Of a stretch of DNA of 64,000 nucleotides, positions 53,845 through 63,567 are shown one piece after another (positions within the stretch are counted from its first letter, which is position 1; the number at the start of each line of letters is the position of its first letter). The translations under genes and the position numbers were made by a program. The stretch is from Vibrio sinaloensis DSM 21326 (GTDB taxonomy: Bacteria > Pseudomonadota > Gammaproteobacteria > Enterobacterales > Vibrionaceae), in NCBI RefSeq assembly GCF_000189275.1, contig NZ_AEVT01000059.1:1-64000 (forward strand). Direction: 5' to 3'. Below the pieces are notes generated by a model. It did not search any database, was not told where the DNA came from, and saw nothing but the letters and a program-made list of their open reading frames with translations.

Positions 53845-55749
53845 TTACTTTTCTTTTATTGGTGGGAACTCAATTTCAGCCTCGTTGCCAGTCAATATCG
53901 CAATCTTGCTCGGCTTCCCATGATCATCTAGGTGGAGTTCACCAATTGCGCTGGTGTTGACTAGTCGACGGACACCTGGCGTATTGGGATCACGCTTGTA
54001 CACTTTGAGCCTTTTACGCTTGGTTAAAAAGTTTAACGGCGAGCGCGGCGAGTAAAGCAATCTGTCCGCATGGTCACAAATGGCTAACAGGGGTTCGGGG
54101 AATTGATTCTTGAATCCGCTGCAGGTGATTTGATAAATGTTAGGGCTATTTCGACGAAATCTGAGCTTGATGTCGTAAGCGAAAGAGTAGTGGACATCAC
54201 CCGATAAAATCACGAAGTTCGTCGGGGTCTTGGTATGGGTGAAGATACTAAGCAAGGTATTAGCGCTACCGGGGTGAGCCATCCAGTTTTCTGCGTCAAT
54301 AAGTAGCGGCTGACCTAATGTTGTCATGCCTTTTTGCAGCGCTTCGATAAACTTAACACCAAACATCGGAGCGGCTGAAACAATGATCACCTTGTCTTGA
54401 TACATCAGTTCTTGTTGAAACTCGATCATCGCTTCCCAGTCCATCAAGCCTGATGGTTTGTTCATGCGTGATTCTGAGCGCCAGCGTCGGGTACGTGTGT
54501 CTAGGACAACCACCTTGGGTGAAGTGTGGATGGTGTAATGCCACTTTTCGAAGCTATACAAATAACGGATGAAACGATCTTGATTCTTCGCAGTTGGGGC
54601 GTCGAAGTAGTGCAACGCGAGATCGAGAAACTCTTGATTGAAGTTGTCGGGTTCATTTCCCCAACCTTGGCACAACCAGTAGCTCAATAAGCCATTGCCG
54701 ATAATGCGTTTGGCGAACGGGTTCTCATAGGCGGCTTTCTCCCAACCAATGGTTAAGTTCCAGTCATCGGTGACATCATGGTCATCAAAGATCATGTAGG
54801 TTGGTATGTGGGCAAATAAGCGCTGAACTTGAGGCAATCCGCGCACAAAGTCATCAATGATGGCTTTTTCTTCGCGCCAATGCTGCTGCCAAGTCGGCGA
54901 TATCTCTTTACCACCATGAATAAATTGCTTGTCTAACAAGCGAGATATGTTGACGTGTGACCAGAGCGTCGGTGACCACACCAGTAGATACATGGCAAAA
55001 AACTCGGAGAAAGTGATCAGGTGATTCTCACACTCTCTAGAGCTGAAAATTGGCGCGCGGCGCTTAGGAAACAGTCGCGAAAGCCAGTGCCCATCATCAA
55101 CATAATGCGGCAATATCTTATCGCGACCATAAAAGAAATCGCTGTGTTGGCGTAGCTGAGTACAGTTTTCGAACGGGCTTTGCTCAAAGGTCTCTTTGGG
55201 TAGGCCGAGTAGATCAATGACCTGGTCAATCGCATCTAACGTCGGCCCGGCAACATGGTCAGCATAGATTTGGTCACCGCTCATCATCAGCATATCGGGC
55301 CTGTTTTCAACCGCCAATTTGGCGATTTTGTTGTCGGCTGCAACTAAGGCGTCTTTACTTGGGTGATGTGGGTTACGGCATGAGCCGTGTAACACGTAAT
55401 CGGCTTTGTCTGAAATCACAATGGTTGGTCGAGTTTCATCGTGATAGCAAAGATGCGGAGCCAATTCGGATAAGCCACCGTGTTGGGTGGCAAACTCGTA
55501 ACTCAGAGCGATGTTGAGCGGAAAATTGGCTCTGAGATCGACGAGAGTGACGTAAGCGTGCTGTCCAACTTGTATCGATGCATGATCATCGAGTGGGGAC
55601 TGATAAATTGGCCGATCATCTACGCTGTGGTGAAGTACGAATGAGCCTTTGAGTGGCTCGCGAGTGACGAGCCAAAACACCAATTGTTGATGGGTGGCTT
55701 TACGCAGAATAGGGCCTGCAATGAGGAAAGGTACTGAGTTCGAATTCAT
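53845..55749 (-). CDS. PhoD-like alkaline phosphatase family protein (cytoplasmic), 634 aa
   Basis: A metallophosphatase of the PhoD superfamily. Metal-ligand motifs are HGSCRNP, SGDQIYAD, IFDDHDVTDDW and ILSGDVHYSFAYD. There is no signal peptide or twin-arginine motif, so unlike secreted PhoD it should act in the cytoplasm. The N-terminal 100 residues form a separate beta domain. The C-terminal 100 residues (LTKRKRLKVYKRDPNTPGVRR) are unusual. Substrate is unknown; family members hydrolyse phosphodiesters or phosphomonoesters. It starts directly at the stop of a small acidic gene, with no gap, so the two are coupled. Confidence 0.85.
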   Translation of the reverse strand: MNSNSVPFLIAGPILRKATHQQLVFWLVTREPLKGSFVLHHSVDDRPIYQSPLDDHASIQVGQHAYVTLVDLRANFPLNIALSYEFATQHGGLSELAPHLCYHDETRPTIVISDKADYVLHGSCRNPHHPSKDALVAADNKIAKLAVENRPDMLMMSGDQIYADHVAGPTLDAIDQVIDLLGLPKETFEQSPFENCTQLRQHSDFFYGRDKILPHYVDDGHWLSRLFPKRRAPIFSSRECENHLITFSEFFAMYLLVWSPTLWSHVNISRLLDKQFIHGGKEISPTWQQHWREEKAIIDDFVRGLPQVQRLFAHIPTYMIFDDHDVTDDWNLTIGWEKAAYENPFAKRIIGNGLLSYWLCQGWGNEPDNFNQEFLDLALHYFDAPTAKNQDRFIRYLYSFEKWHYTIHTSPKVVVLDTRTRRWRSESRMNKPSGLMDWEAMIEFQQELMYQDKVIIVSAAPMFGVKFIEALQKGMTTLGQPLLIDAENWMAHPGSANTLLSIFTHTKTPTNFVILSGDVHYSFAYDIKLRFRRNSPNIYQITCSGFKNQFPEPLLAICDHADRLLYSPRSPLNFLTKRKRLKVYKRDPNTPGVRRLVNTSAIGELHLDDHGKPSKIAILTGNEAEIEFPPIKEK

Positions 55750-56118
55750 CTATTGGTCGTTAGGATCTTCTGGTACTTCTGGATCTTCAAGTATTTCGAT
55801 GACATCTGAGCTTGAAAGCTCATGCCCCATTAAAAAAAGTGCAAGCATAGCATCCGCTTTGGTTTTGGTATCTGAGCTCTCTTGCAAGATTTGTTCAAAG
55901 CGGTAACGAATCATCTCTATTTCATGTTCTACGAAGCCGCGACCTTCTTGATCTCCTTGAGTCTCTTCTGGCGCGCTATCAAACTCTAAGAACAGTAACT
56001 CTCCATCCAAATGAGTGTTGATGAGTTGCTCAGGTAGCCATTCTTCACCGCAGACAATGTCTGGGTCGATGTCTTTTGGAAGAGATTCTAGTAAATTCTT
56101 TAACTTTGATGCTTTCAC
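55750..56118 (-). CDS. Small acidic protein coupled to the PhoD-like gene, about 122 aa
   Basis: Not recognised. It is strongly acidic, especially at the C-terminus (EILEDPEVPEDPNDQ), and contains a helical stretch EHEIEMIRYRFEQILQES. No enzyme motif is visible. The preferred start is GTG at 56118, because upstream in-frame codons run through a palindromic promoter element. The stop is followed immediately by the PhoD-like ATG, so the two proteins are made together and may interact. Start choice and function are uncertain. Confidence 0.6.
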   Translation of the reverse strand: MKASKLKNLLESLPKDIDPDIVCGEEWLPEQLINTHLDGELLFLEFDSAPEETQGDQEGRGFVEHEIEMIRYRFEQILQESSDTKTKADAMLALFLMGHELSSSDVIEILEDPEVPEDPNDQ

Positions 56119-56134
56119 AATGATTCGATATAAG

Positions 56135-56148
56135 AGAACATATGTTCT
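56135..56148. promoter_or_regulatory. 14-base palindrome upstream of the acidic-protein/PhoD operon
   Basis: AGAACATATGTTCT is a perfect 14-base palindrome, 17 bases upstream of the GTG start. It is a candidate operator. No regulator gene is adjacent. Confidence 0.4.
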
Positions 56149-56227
56149 TATTTTAACGACCAATTGCTAATTATCATAAGCATTATGTGACTCAATAGGT
56201 CAATTATTGAGTCTTTAGGACCAAAAA

Positions 56228-57556
56228 ATGACAAATCAGTGGAAAATTTGCCGCGCGGCAGTGGGTATTGGCGCAGCATGTCTTTCAAGCTTTTCCTTTG
56301 CCTCTGACTCTTCTGCGATGAGCGAACAAGAGTGGGGGATAGCAGCTATGTATCGAGTTGCTTCTATCCCATTTGATACCGGTGATGGTGACCAAACCGT
56401 TGCGACTTTCGTGCCTATGATGTTTTTCAATAATGAATACGTGTTCATTGATGGTACAGAAGGGGGGGGCCACCTGTACGACTCCGAAGACGAAAAGTGG
56501 CAGCTAAATGGTTTAACGCGACTGAGATTTGTCGATATTCCAGCTTATGAGCAAAATGTGAATGAAGGGGACTCGGCAGACTTTGGTTTCCAACTTCGTT
56601 ACCAGCTCGATGAACAGTGGCACTTTGACGCAGAAATCATGACCGATGATGAGTATCGGCTACATGGTAACTTGCGTGCTTCCGCTGAATTTGAATCGGG
56701 TGATTGGGAAGTAAAACCGCGATTCACTCTTCGCTATAAAGAAGCCGAATTTAATAGTGTTTATTACGGTTTTTCAGAGTACACCGATGACCGTATAGGT
56801 GCTGGTGTCGACGTTAACTTAGGTGTGGATGTGCGTTACCACGTTATCTCCAACCTCTATTTGCTTGGCTCAAGTAGTGTTACTCGTCTTGATGACAACG
56901 CCTACCACGCGCCTTTGGTTGAAGACCGTTTCCAAGGCGAGTTTTTTGTTGGTTTCGGTTTCTTTAATGACAAAACCAAAGCACCAAAATCAGAGTTGAC
57001 CAATAAGCGTTATTGGCGCGTTGCACACGGCTGGGCAACCCCGTCGAATATAGGCGAAATATTTGGCTTTGAGAGCGAAAAAGACAAATACAACAACCAG
57101 TTAACCTCGATGTTTTACGGCCATCCACTGACTGATGAGTTGTTTGGTATTCCACTGGATATCTATCTGACACCGGGTATTGTCCATCATTGGTCATCTG
57201 AAGTTCAGGGAGCCAGTACAGAGTATGTGGCGGCGATTAAAGCGTATTACACATTAGATTGGCCTACGAAGTGGCGCTTCGGTGTGGCGGAAGGCTTGTC
57301 TTACATCGATAACATCACGTATATCGAACAAGATGAGATGGACAGAAAAGGCTACACCGCGAGCCACTTATTGAACTATTTAGACTTCTCGTTCGATGTG
57401 AACGTTGGTGATTTGTTTAATGCCCCAGAGCTGAACAATATGTGGTTTGGTTACTCGCTGCATCACCGCAGCGCTATCTTTGAGAAAGCCTCTCAATTTG
57501 GCCGGATTAAAGGTGGCAGTAACTACAACACAGTGTATCTGCAGTTCGATTTTTAG
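56228..57556 (+). CDS. Long MipA/OmpV-family outer membrane protein, 442 aa
   Basis: A signal peptide (to about residue 25, SSFSFA) is followed by a MipA/OmpV-like barrel region (about 35-245: GIAAMYRVASIPFDTGDGDQ, GRIGAGVDVNLGVDVRYH-like strands). MipA proteins are usually about 250 aa; this has about 190 extra residues. The extra part begins near NKRYWRVAHGWATPSN and ends GYSLHHRSAIFEKASQ, then VYLQFDF. The HHRSAIF segment resembles His-Ser regions of lipid A deacylases (PagL type), a tentative comparison. C-terminal Phe fits an outer membrane barrel. It is a single-gene unit. Confidence 0.75.
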   Translation: MTNQWKICRAAVGIGAACLSSFSFASDSSAMSEQEWGIAAMYRVASIPFDTGDGDQTVATFVPMMFFNNEYVFIDGTEGGGHLYDSEDEKWQLNGLTRLRFVDIPAYEQNVNEGDSADFGFQLRYQLDEQWHFDAEIMTDDEYRLHGNLRASAEFESGDWEVKPRFTLRYKEAEFNSVYYGFSEYTDDRIGAGVDVNLGVDVRYHVISNLYLLGSSSVTRLDDNAYHAPLVEDRFQGEFFVGFGFFNDKTKAPKSELTNKRYWRVAHGWATPSNIGEIFGFESEKDKYNNQLTSMFYGHPLTDELFGIPLDIYLTPGIVHHWSSEVQGASTEYVAAIKAYYTLDWPTKWRFGVAEGLSYIDNITYIEQDEMDRKGYTASHLLNYLDFSFDVNVGDLFNAPELNNMWFGYSLHHRSAIFEKASQFGRIKGGSNYNTVYLQFDF

Positions 57557-57570
57557 CGGCCAGCTTTCTT

Positions 57571-57598
57571 GCTCGCCTCAAGCTATATTGAGGCGAGC
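57571..57598. terminator. Hairpin between convergent MipA-like gene and azoR
   Basis: Stem GCTCGCCTCAA/TTGAGGCGAGC with a six-base loop. There is no T-tract on the plus side, so terminator strength is uncertain, though the stem is perfect. Confidence 0.55.
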
Positions 57599-57610
57599 GA
57601 TCAATACCGA

Positions 57611-58195
57611 TTATGCCAATGTCGCAAGCTGATCTTGTGCTTTTGACATGCCTTTTTCTGCCGCATCCTCTCCCATGTTTAGCGCTTCTGCGTAAACGAA
57701 CTCCACGTCAGTAATACCAACAAAGCCCAGTACTGTGCGCAAGTAAGGGGTAATGTTGTCGGTTGGCGAGTCTTTGTGGATACCACCACGAGTTGTCACG
57801 ACGATTGCCTTCTTGCCTTCAATCAGACCTTGAACCCCACTTTCTGTGTATTGGAATGTCACACCAGCGCGTGCAATCAAATCAATCCAGTTTTTAAGCT
57901 GAGTTGGAATGGTGAAATTGTACATAGGAGCGGCAATCACCAAAGTGTCGGCAGCCTTGATCTCTTCAATCAAAGTGTTTGATAGGTTAACCACCTCTTG
58001 TTGCTCTTGTGAAAGATCTTCCGTCGCGCGAAGGGCAGTCGCAACCGCAAAATCCAAAACAGGCAGTGGTTGTGCGGCTAAATCGCGAACCGTAAGGTTT
58101 TCTTGGTCGACGTTTTTGATGAAGTCTTCAACCAGTTTATTGGATTGTGAGTAATCACCTAGGATGCTTGATTTTAGAGCTAGAACACGAGACAT
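57611..58195 (-). CDS. azoR: FMN-dependent NADH-azoreductase
   Basis: A flavodoxin-like quinone/azo reductase of 194 aa. Features are [21 protein letters not shown] at the N-terminus, [36 protein letters not shown] in the middle (FMN-phosphate and flavin contacts) and [11 protein letters not shown]. It reduces quinones and azo compounds, linked to thiol and electrophile stress. It is a single gene, convergent to the MipA-like gene and divergent from hrpA. Confidence 0.95.
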   Translation of the reverse strand: MSRVLALKSSILGDYSQSNKLVEDFIKNVDQENLTVRDLAAQPLPVLDFAVATALRATEDLSQEQQEVVNLSNTLIEEIKAADTLVIAAPMYNFTIPTQLKNWIDLIARAGVTFQYTESGVQGLIEGKKAIVVTTRGGIHKDSPTDNITPYLRTVLGFVGITDVEFVYAEALNMGEDAAEKGMSKAQDQLATLA

Positions 58196-58389
58196 AATGG
58201 ATTCCTTAAATAAGTGCTTTCGACTATGGGGCCATTATAAGTAGCAATTTTCATGGTGGAATCGGTGATAATTGCTGGTCTTGTTCGAAAAATTTGAATG
58301 ACACTAAGTGCCGCTTTCCGTTATCCCGTTTTTGGCGCGCTGTGTTACAATCCGGCCAGTTTTATGTAATGAAAAGAATAGGAAACGCT

Positions 58390-61300
58390 TTGACTTCGTC
58401 ACAGCCAAAACAAAACGTTGCCCAAGAGCAAAAAGCTCAAGCCAATAATGCAGCGTCACTTCGCAAGGCACTGAATCAGTGCATGTTGCGCGATCGATTT
58501 CGTCTAAGTAAGCGCATTGCTGGAGCCAGTAAAATCAAGAAAGATGCTTCGCGTAATGCTGTCTTTGATGAGATCGCTCTGGATATTGCTAAGTCGATGA
58601 TGGCAGCCGAGCAGCGCAGCAGCTTTCAACCAAAGATCGACTATCCCGAGATTTTACCGGTCAGCCAGAAAAAAGATGATATCGCAGAGGCGATTGAAAA
58701 TAACCAAGTGGTTATCATCGCAGGTGAGACGGGCTCAGGTAAAACCACTCAGTTGCCAAAAATTTGTGCCGAGCTGGGTCGGGGTAAGTATGGCTTGATT
58801 GGCCATACTCAGCCGCGTCGCCTGGCTGCACGTTCGGTGGCGAATCGTATCGCTGAAGAAATGGAAACCAAACTGGGCGAATTTGTTGGTTATAAGGTTC
58901 GATTTAACGACCAAATTTCCGACAATACTCAGATCAAGTTGATGACTGACGGTATCTTGCTGGCCGAGATTCAGCATGATCGCTACCTTAACCAGTATGA
59001 CACCATCATTATCGATGAAGCGCACGAGCGCAGTTTAAACATCGACTTCATTTTAGGTTACCTCAAGGAGTTGCTGCCGCGTCGTCCTGACTTAAAAGTC
59101 ATTATTACTTCGGCAACCATTGACCCAGAGCGTTTCTCTAAACACTTTAGTGATGCCCCAATCATTGAAGTCTCAGGGCGTACTTACCCTGTGGAAACTC
59201 GCTATCGCCCTCTACGTGGTGAAGACGATGGCGATCGTGACCAGCTCGAAGGCATTTTCGAAGCGGTGGACGAGCTGTGTGATGAGGGTCTGGGTGATAT
59301 CCTGATCTTTATGAACGGTGAGCGAGAAATTCGCGATACCGCTGATGCACTCTCGAAACGTAATTTGAAGAGCACAGAAATTGTGCCCCTGTATGCACGT
59401 TTATCGGCGGGTGAGCAGAATAAGATTTTCCAACCTCATGCTGGTCGTCGAATCGTATTGGCAACCAACGTGGCGGAAACATCGTTAACGGTACCGGGCA
59501 TCAAGTATGTCATTGATCCAGGTACCGCTCGTATCAGCCGATACAGTTACCGTACTAAGGTTCAGCGTCTACCTATCGAGCCTGTCTCTCAGGCGAGCGC
59601 TAATCAGCGTAAAGGTCGTTGTGGTCGTGTTGAAGAGGGTATCTGTATTCGCTTGTACTCTGAAGACGACTTTGAATCACGTCCAGAGTTCACCGATCCA
59701 GAAATCCTACGAACCAACTTAGCTTCGGTTATCTTGCAGATGACAGCATTAGGGTTGGGTGACATTGAAGCCTTCCCATTTGTTGAAGCGCCAGACAAAC
59801 GTAATGTCCAAGATGGTGTGCGTTTGCTTGAAGAGCTCGGTGCCATTAACCCCAATGCGAAAGATCCGAAAAAACGTCTTACCTCAGTCGGGCGTCAATT
59901 GGCTCGTTTACCCATCGATCCACGTTTGGCTCGTATGGTGCTTGAGTCACCTAAATATGGCGCTTTAAAAGAGGTAATGGTGATTGCCGCTGCGTTGTCG
60001 ATTCAAGATCCGCGCGAGCGTCCTTCAGACAAGCAGCAATCTTCTGATGATAAACATCGCCGCTTCTTCCATGAAGAGTCGGACTTCCTGACGTTTGTTA
60101 ATCTCTGGGATTACATCCAGCAGCAACAAAAGAAACTGTCGGGCAACCAATTCCGCAAGCAATGTAAGCAAGACTACTTAAACTACTTACGCGTTCGTGA
60201 ATGGCAAGATGTGTATTTCCAAGTGCATCAGTCGATGCGTGAAATGGACTTTAAGCTCAATGATGAGCCTGCATCTTATCAAGGGGTCCATAGCGCGATC
60301 TTAGTCGGTTTGCTTTCGCATATCGGTATGAAAGATCAGGAGAAGAATGAATACCAAGGGGCACGTAATGCTCGTTTTCATATCTTCCCTGCCTCGGGTT
60401 TATTCAAAAAGCAGCCTAAGTGGATTATGTCTGCGGAGCTGGTGGAAACGTCCAAGCTATGGGGCCGAATCATTGCCAAGATTCAGCCAGAATGGATCGA
60501 ACCGCTGGCTAAGCATCTTATCAAGCGCAGTTACAGTGAGCCGCACTGGTCTAAAAAGCGTGCGGCAGTGATGGCGCATGAAAAAGTGATGCTTTACGGG
60601 GTACCTATCGTACCTAAGCGCCTAGTCAATTATGGCAGCATCGATTCTGTAGTCAGTCGCGAAATTTTTGTTCGCAGCGCTCTTGTCGAAGGTGATTGGG
60701 AAACCAAGCATGCCTTCTTTAAGCAAAACCGCAAATTACTGCAAGAAGTTGAAGAGTTAGAGCACAAATCACGTCGTCGAGACATCTTAGTAGATGACGA
60801 TGAGCTGTTTGATTTCTATGACCAACGCGTTGGTACCGAAGTGGTGTCTGGTAAGCACTTTGATACTTGGTGGAAAAAAGCATCAAAAGAAAACAAAGAG
60901 CTGCTTAACTTCGAAAAAGAGATGCTATTTAAGGGCGACGCAAGCCATGTTACTGACTTGGATTACCCAAACTTTTGGCATCAGAATGGGCTCAAGTTCA
61001 AGCTTAGTTACCAATTTGAACCAGGTGAAGACAATGATGGTGTAACGGTCCACCTACCGCTACCGATCCTAAATCAGGTGGAGCCAGCAGGATTTGATTG
61101 GCAGATCCCAGGCCTACGTCACGAGTTAATCGTGAGTTTGATTAAGTCGCTGCCAAAAACGGTACGTAAAAACTTTGTCCCAGCGCCAAACTATGCTGAC
61201 GCGTTTTTGGCACGAGTGACACCGATGGAAGCACCACTGCTTGATGCGCTTGAGAAAGAGTTGCGCCGTATGACGGGCGTAGAAGTATTGCGCGAAGAAT

Positions 61301-62319
61301 GGAACCTCGACCAAGTATCGGATCACTTGAAGGTAACATTCAGAGCGGTCGATCATCGCAATCGTAAGCTCAAAGAGCACCGTGATCTGCATGAGCTTAA
61401 AGAGAGCTTGAAAGATAAGGTACAAGAAACCCTGTCTAAAGTGGCTGACGATGACATTGAGCAACAGGGCCTTCATACGTGGAGCTTTGGTGAGTTGCCG
61501 AAGGTGTATCAACAAAAGCGTGGTGGCTACGATGTGAAAGCATTCCCGGCGATTGTGGATGGCAAAGACAGCGTTGAGATCAAACTGTTTGAAACAGAGC
61601 AAGAGCAGATCAGTGCGATGCAGGCAGGCCAGCGACGTCTGGTGTTACTCAATGTGCCTTCGCCAATTAAATATCTGCACTCAAATTTACCCAACAAATC
61701 CAAACTAGGCTTGTACTTTAACCCCTATGGAAAAGTACTCGACTTGATTGATGATTGTATCGCTTGTGGTGTTGATAAGCTTATTGAAGAGCAGGGTGGT
61801 CTTGTTTGGCAGGCCGAAGAGTTTGATAAGCTCAAAGAGCACGTTCGCGCTGAACTTGGAGATACGGTTGTCGATATCGCCAAGCAGGTCGAAACGATTT
61901 TGACTACGGCGTTCAACATCAACAAGAAGCTCAAAGGTAAAATTGACTTCACCATGGCTTTTGCTTTGTCTGACATCAAAGCACAAATTGAAAGCTTGAT
62001 CTTCAAAGGGTTTGCGACCGAATGTGGTTGGAAGCGCCTACCGGATATCTTACGTTATATGAAGGCCATTGAGCGTCGAATGGAGAAGTTACCGATTGAC
62101 CCGAATAAAGACCGCCTGCAAATGCTAAAGATTGAATCGGTGACTAACGACTATAAAGAGCTGCTCAACAAAATTCCGAAGGGAGTGGCCGTACCGGAAA
62201 ACGTCAAGGAAGTACGTTGGATGATCGAGGAGCTACGAGTCAGCTTCTTTGCTCAGCAACTGGGTACGCCATATCCTGTTTCTGATAAGCGAGTTAAAAA
62301 CGCAATTGATGCTTGTTAG
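58390..62319 (+). CDS. hrpA: ATP-dependent RNA helicase HrpA
   Basis: A DEAH-box helicase of about 1309 aa, the usual HrpA length. Motif I is IAGETGSGKTTQLPK, motif II IIDEAHERSLN, motif III ITSATIDPERF and motif VI QRKGRCGRV. A helicase-associated domain and the long HrpA-specific C-terminal region follow. In E. coli it acts in mRNA processing and ribosome rescue of stalled translation. I chose TTG 58390, spaced from AGGAAA and giving the LTSSQPKQ start. ATG 58369 is an in-frame alternative, and 58294 is too far upstream. Confidence 0.93.
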   Translation: MTSSQPKQNVAQEQKAQANNAASLRKALNQCMLRDRFRLSKRIAGASKIKKDASRNAVFDEIALDIAKSMMAAEQRSSFQPKIDYPEILPVSQKKDDIAEAIENNQVVIIAGETGSGKTTQLPKICAELGRGKYGLIGHTQPRRLAARSVANRIAEEMETKLGEFVGYKVRFNDQISDNTQIKLMTDGILLAEIQHDRYLNQYDTIIIDEAHERSLNIDFILGYLKELLPRRPDLKVIITSATIDPERFSKHFSDAPIIEVSGRTYPVETRYRPLRGEDDGDRDQLEGIFEAVDELCDEGLGDILIFMNGEREIRDTADALSKRNLKSTEIVPLYARLSAGEQNKIFQPHAGRRIVLATNVAETSLTVPGIKYVIDPGTARISRYSYRTKVQRLPIEPVSQASANQRKGRCGRVEEGICIRLYSEDDFESRPEFTDPEILRTNLASVILQMTALGLGDIEAFPFVEAPDKRNVQDGVRLLEELGAINPNAKDPKKRLTSVGRQLARLPIDPRLARMVLESPKYGALKEVMVIAAALSIQDPRERPSDKQQSSDDKHRRFFHEESDFLTFVNLWDYIQQQQKKLSGNQFRKQCKQDYLNYLRVREWQDVYFQVHQSMREMDFKLNDEPASYQGVHSAILVGLLSHIGMKDQEKNEYQGARNARFHIFPASGLFKKQPKWIMSAELVETSKLWGRIIAKIQPEWIEPLAKHLIKRSYSEPHWSKKRAAVMAHEKVMLYGVPIVPKRLVNYGSIDSVVSREIFVRSALVEGDWETKHAFFKQNRKLLQEVEELEHKSRRRDILVDDDELFDFYDQRVGTEVVSGKHFDTWWKKASKENKELLNFEKEMLFKGDASHVTDLDYPNFWHQNGLKFKLSYQFEPGEDNDGVTVHLPLPILNQVEPAGFDWQIPGLRHELIVSLIKSLPKTVRKNFVPAPNYADAFLARVTPMEAPLLDALEKELRRMTGVEVLREEWNLDQVSDHLKVTFRAVDHRNRKLKEHRDLHELKESLKDKVQETLSKVADDDIEQQGLHTWSFGELPKVYQQKRGGYDVKAFPAIVDGKDSVEIKLFETEQEQISAMQAGQRRLVLLNVPSPIKYLHSNLPNKSKLGLYFNPYGKVLDLIDDCIACGVDKLIEEQGGLVWQAEEFDKLKEHVRAELGDTVVDIAKQVETILTTAFNINKKLKGKIDFTMAFALSDIKAQIESLIFKGFATECGWKRLPDILRYMKAIERRMEKLPIDPNKDRLQMLKIESVTNDYKELLNKIPKGVAVPENVKEVRWMIEELRVSFFAQQLGTPYPVSDKRVKNAIDAC

Positions 62320-62421
62320 GTATATAAATTGCATGCTAATTTAACGAGAGAGTTTTTTGACGGATTTGGCAGAGCTTTGCCGCGAGGCGCTCTACTAACG
62401 GACTAAACAAGAAGGTTAACT

Positions 62422-62919
62422 ATGAAAAAGACACTACTTGCGCTGGCTCTGATTGGCGCTTCAGCAACAGCTTCTGCGGACTCTTGGATTTACGGTAGTG
62501 CAAGTGTCGGTCAAGCGGATCTTGGCGGTGAAACGGCTTCTTCGTACAATGTACACGTGGGCACTGGGATTTTGCCATTTATCGGCCTTGAAGCGGGTTA
62601 CCAAACGTTTGGTGAGTTTTCTGGTGCACGTTATGACGGCAAAGACTTGGACCTAGAAGGTTCGGCCTTGTACTTTGCAGCAAAACCGAGCATCGATTTT
62701 GGTCCGTTACATGTTTACGCGAAGGCGGGTCTGCATTCTTACAAGATTGAAGATAGCAGCGCTGACTTCAAAGAAGATGAAATCGATATGATGTATGGCA
62801 TTGGCGCTGAGTATTTTATGGCGGGGCCAATTTCACTGGGTGCAAGCTACAGTGTGTTTTCTATGAAAGAAGACGACGTATCGAACTTCTCGCTTAACGC
62901 GACGTTCCACTTCTTATAA
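62422..62919 (+). CDS. Outer membrane beta-barrel protein (paralogue A), 165 aa
   Basis: A Sec signal (MKKTLLALALIGASATASA) and a mature part of about 146 residues with alternating strands, ending NATFHFL with a C-terminal aromatic-rich strand. The repeating aromatic pattern suits an 8-stranded OmpX/Ail-like barrel. It shares with the next gene the LPFIGLEAGY, AAKPSIDFGPLH(V/I)YAK and GASYxxF segments, so the two are tandem paralogues. GAAGG lies before the ATG. Its own terminator follows. Confidence 0.8.
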   Translation: MKKTLLALALIGASATASADSWIYGSASVGQADLGGETASSYNVHVGTGILPFIGLEAGYQTFGEFSGARYDGKDLDLEGSALYFAAKPSIDFGPLHVYAKAGLHSYKIEDSSADFKEDEIDMMYGIGAEYFMAGPISLGASYSVFSMKEDDVSNFSLNATFHFL

Positions 62920-62940
62920 TTTAGGCGTCATGTCTTATTA

Positions 62941-62966
62941 AATACCCGGCAGTGTTGCTGGGTATT
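62941..62966 (+). terminator. Rho-independent terminator between the two barrel genes
   Basis: Stem AATACCCGGCA/TGCTGGGTATT with a short GTGT loop and a following T-tract. Confidence 0.85.
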
Positions 62967-63010
62967 TTTATTTACCTTTATGGTTTTTGTTTTGTGTTTG
63001 GGGAAGAAAA

Positions 63011-63526
63011 ATGAAAAAAACACTTTTAGCTCTTATGCTTGTAGGCGTGTCGGCATCGGCATCGGCTGATTCTTGGTTATACGCTGGTGTACAAGGTGGT
63101 AAATCTAACCTTCAGAGTGAGAGTTCAACGGCTTACGGTTTTCACGTAGGTACTGGTATTCTTCCTATCATTGGTTTAGAAGCGGGTTACTTTAATCATG
63201 GCTCTATTGACGTAGAAGCTCGTAACACAGACGGAAGCGCTGATCTTTCTTCTTTCTATGCAGCGGCAAAGCCAAGCATCGATTTCGGTCCACTGCATAT
63301 TTACGCGAAAGGCGGCATTAATACGTTTAACGTTGAGTATTCAGGCGGCCTACGCTCTTTATCTGATGATTCTGGTGTTGGCCTAATGTACGGTGTGGGT
63401 GCTGAGTACAATATCTTGCCAGGTCTGACGATTGGTGCGAGCTACCAATCATTTGGTGTTGAACTGGATGGTGACGGTGAGAGCGTAGACAGCTACACGC
63501 TGAACGCGACGTTCCACTTCCTATAA
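63011..63526 (+). CDS. Outer membrane beta-barrel protein (paralogue B), 171 aa
   Basis: Same design as the preceding gene: signal MKKTLLALMLVGVSASASA, the GTGILPIIGLEAGY strand, AAKPSIDFGPLHIYAKGG and a final NATFHFL. ATG 63011 follows GGGGAAG and matches the start of its paralogue exactly; 62987 is too far upstream. Differences lie in the surface loops (for example GGLRSLSDDSGV). Duplication followed by loop divergence is the simplest reading. Confidence 0.8.
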   Translation: MKKTLLALMLVGVSASASADSWLYAGVQGGKSNLQSESSTAYGFHVGTGILPIIGLEAGYFNHGSIDVEARNTDGSADLSSFYAAAKPSIDFGPLHIYAKGGINTFNVEYSGGLRSLSDDSGVGLMYGVGAEYNILPGLTIGASYQSFGVELDGDGESVDSYTLNATFHFL

Positions 63527-63543
63527 AAGACGTTTCCTAGTAG

Positions 63544-63567
63544 AAAGGCGACCATTTGGTCGCCTTT
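63544..63567 (+). terminator. Rho-independent terminator after barrel gene B
   Basis: Stem AAAGGCGACCA/TGGTCGCCTTT with a TT centre, followed by T residues. Confidence 0.9.

Noticed and set aside
56135..56148. AGAACATATGTTCT read as a LexA box
   Set aside because: It resembles the Gram-positive LexA consensus, but gammaproteobacterial LexA uses CTGT-N8-ACAG. Kept only as a generic palindrome.
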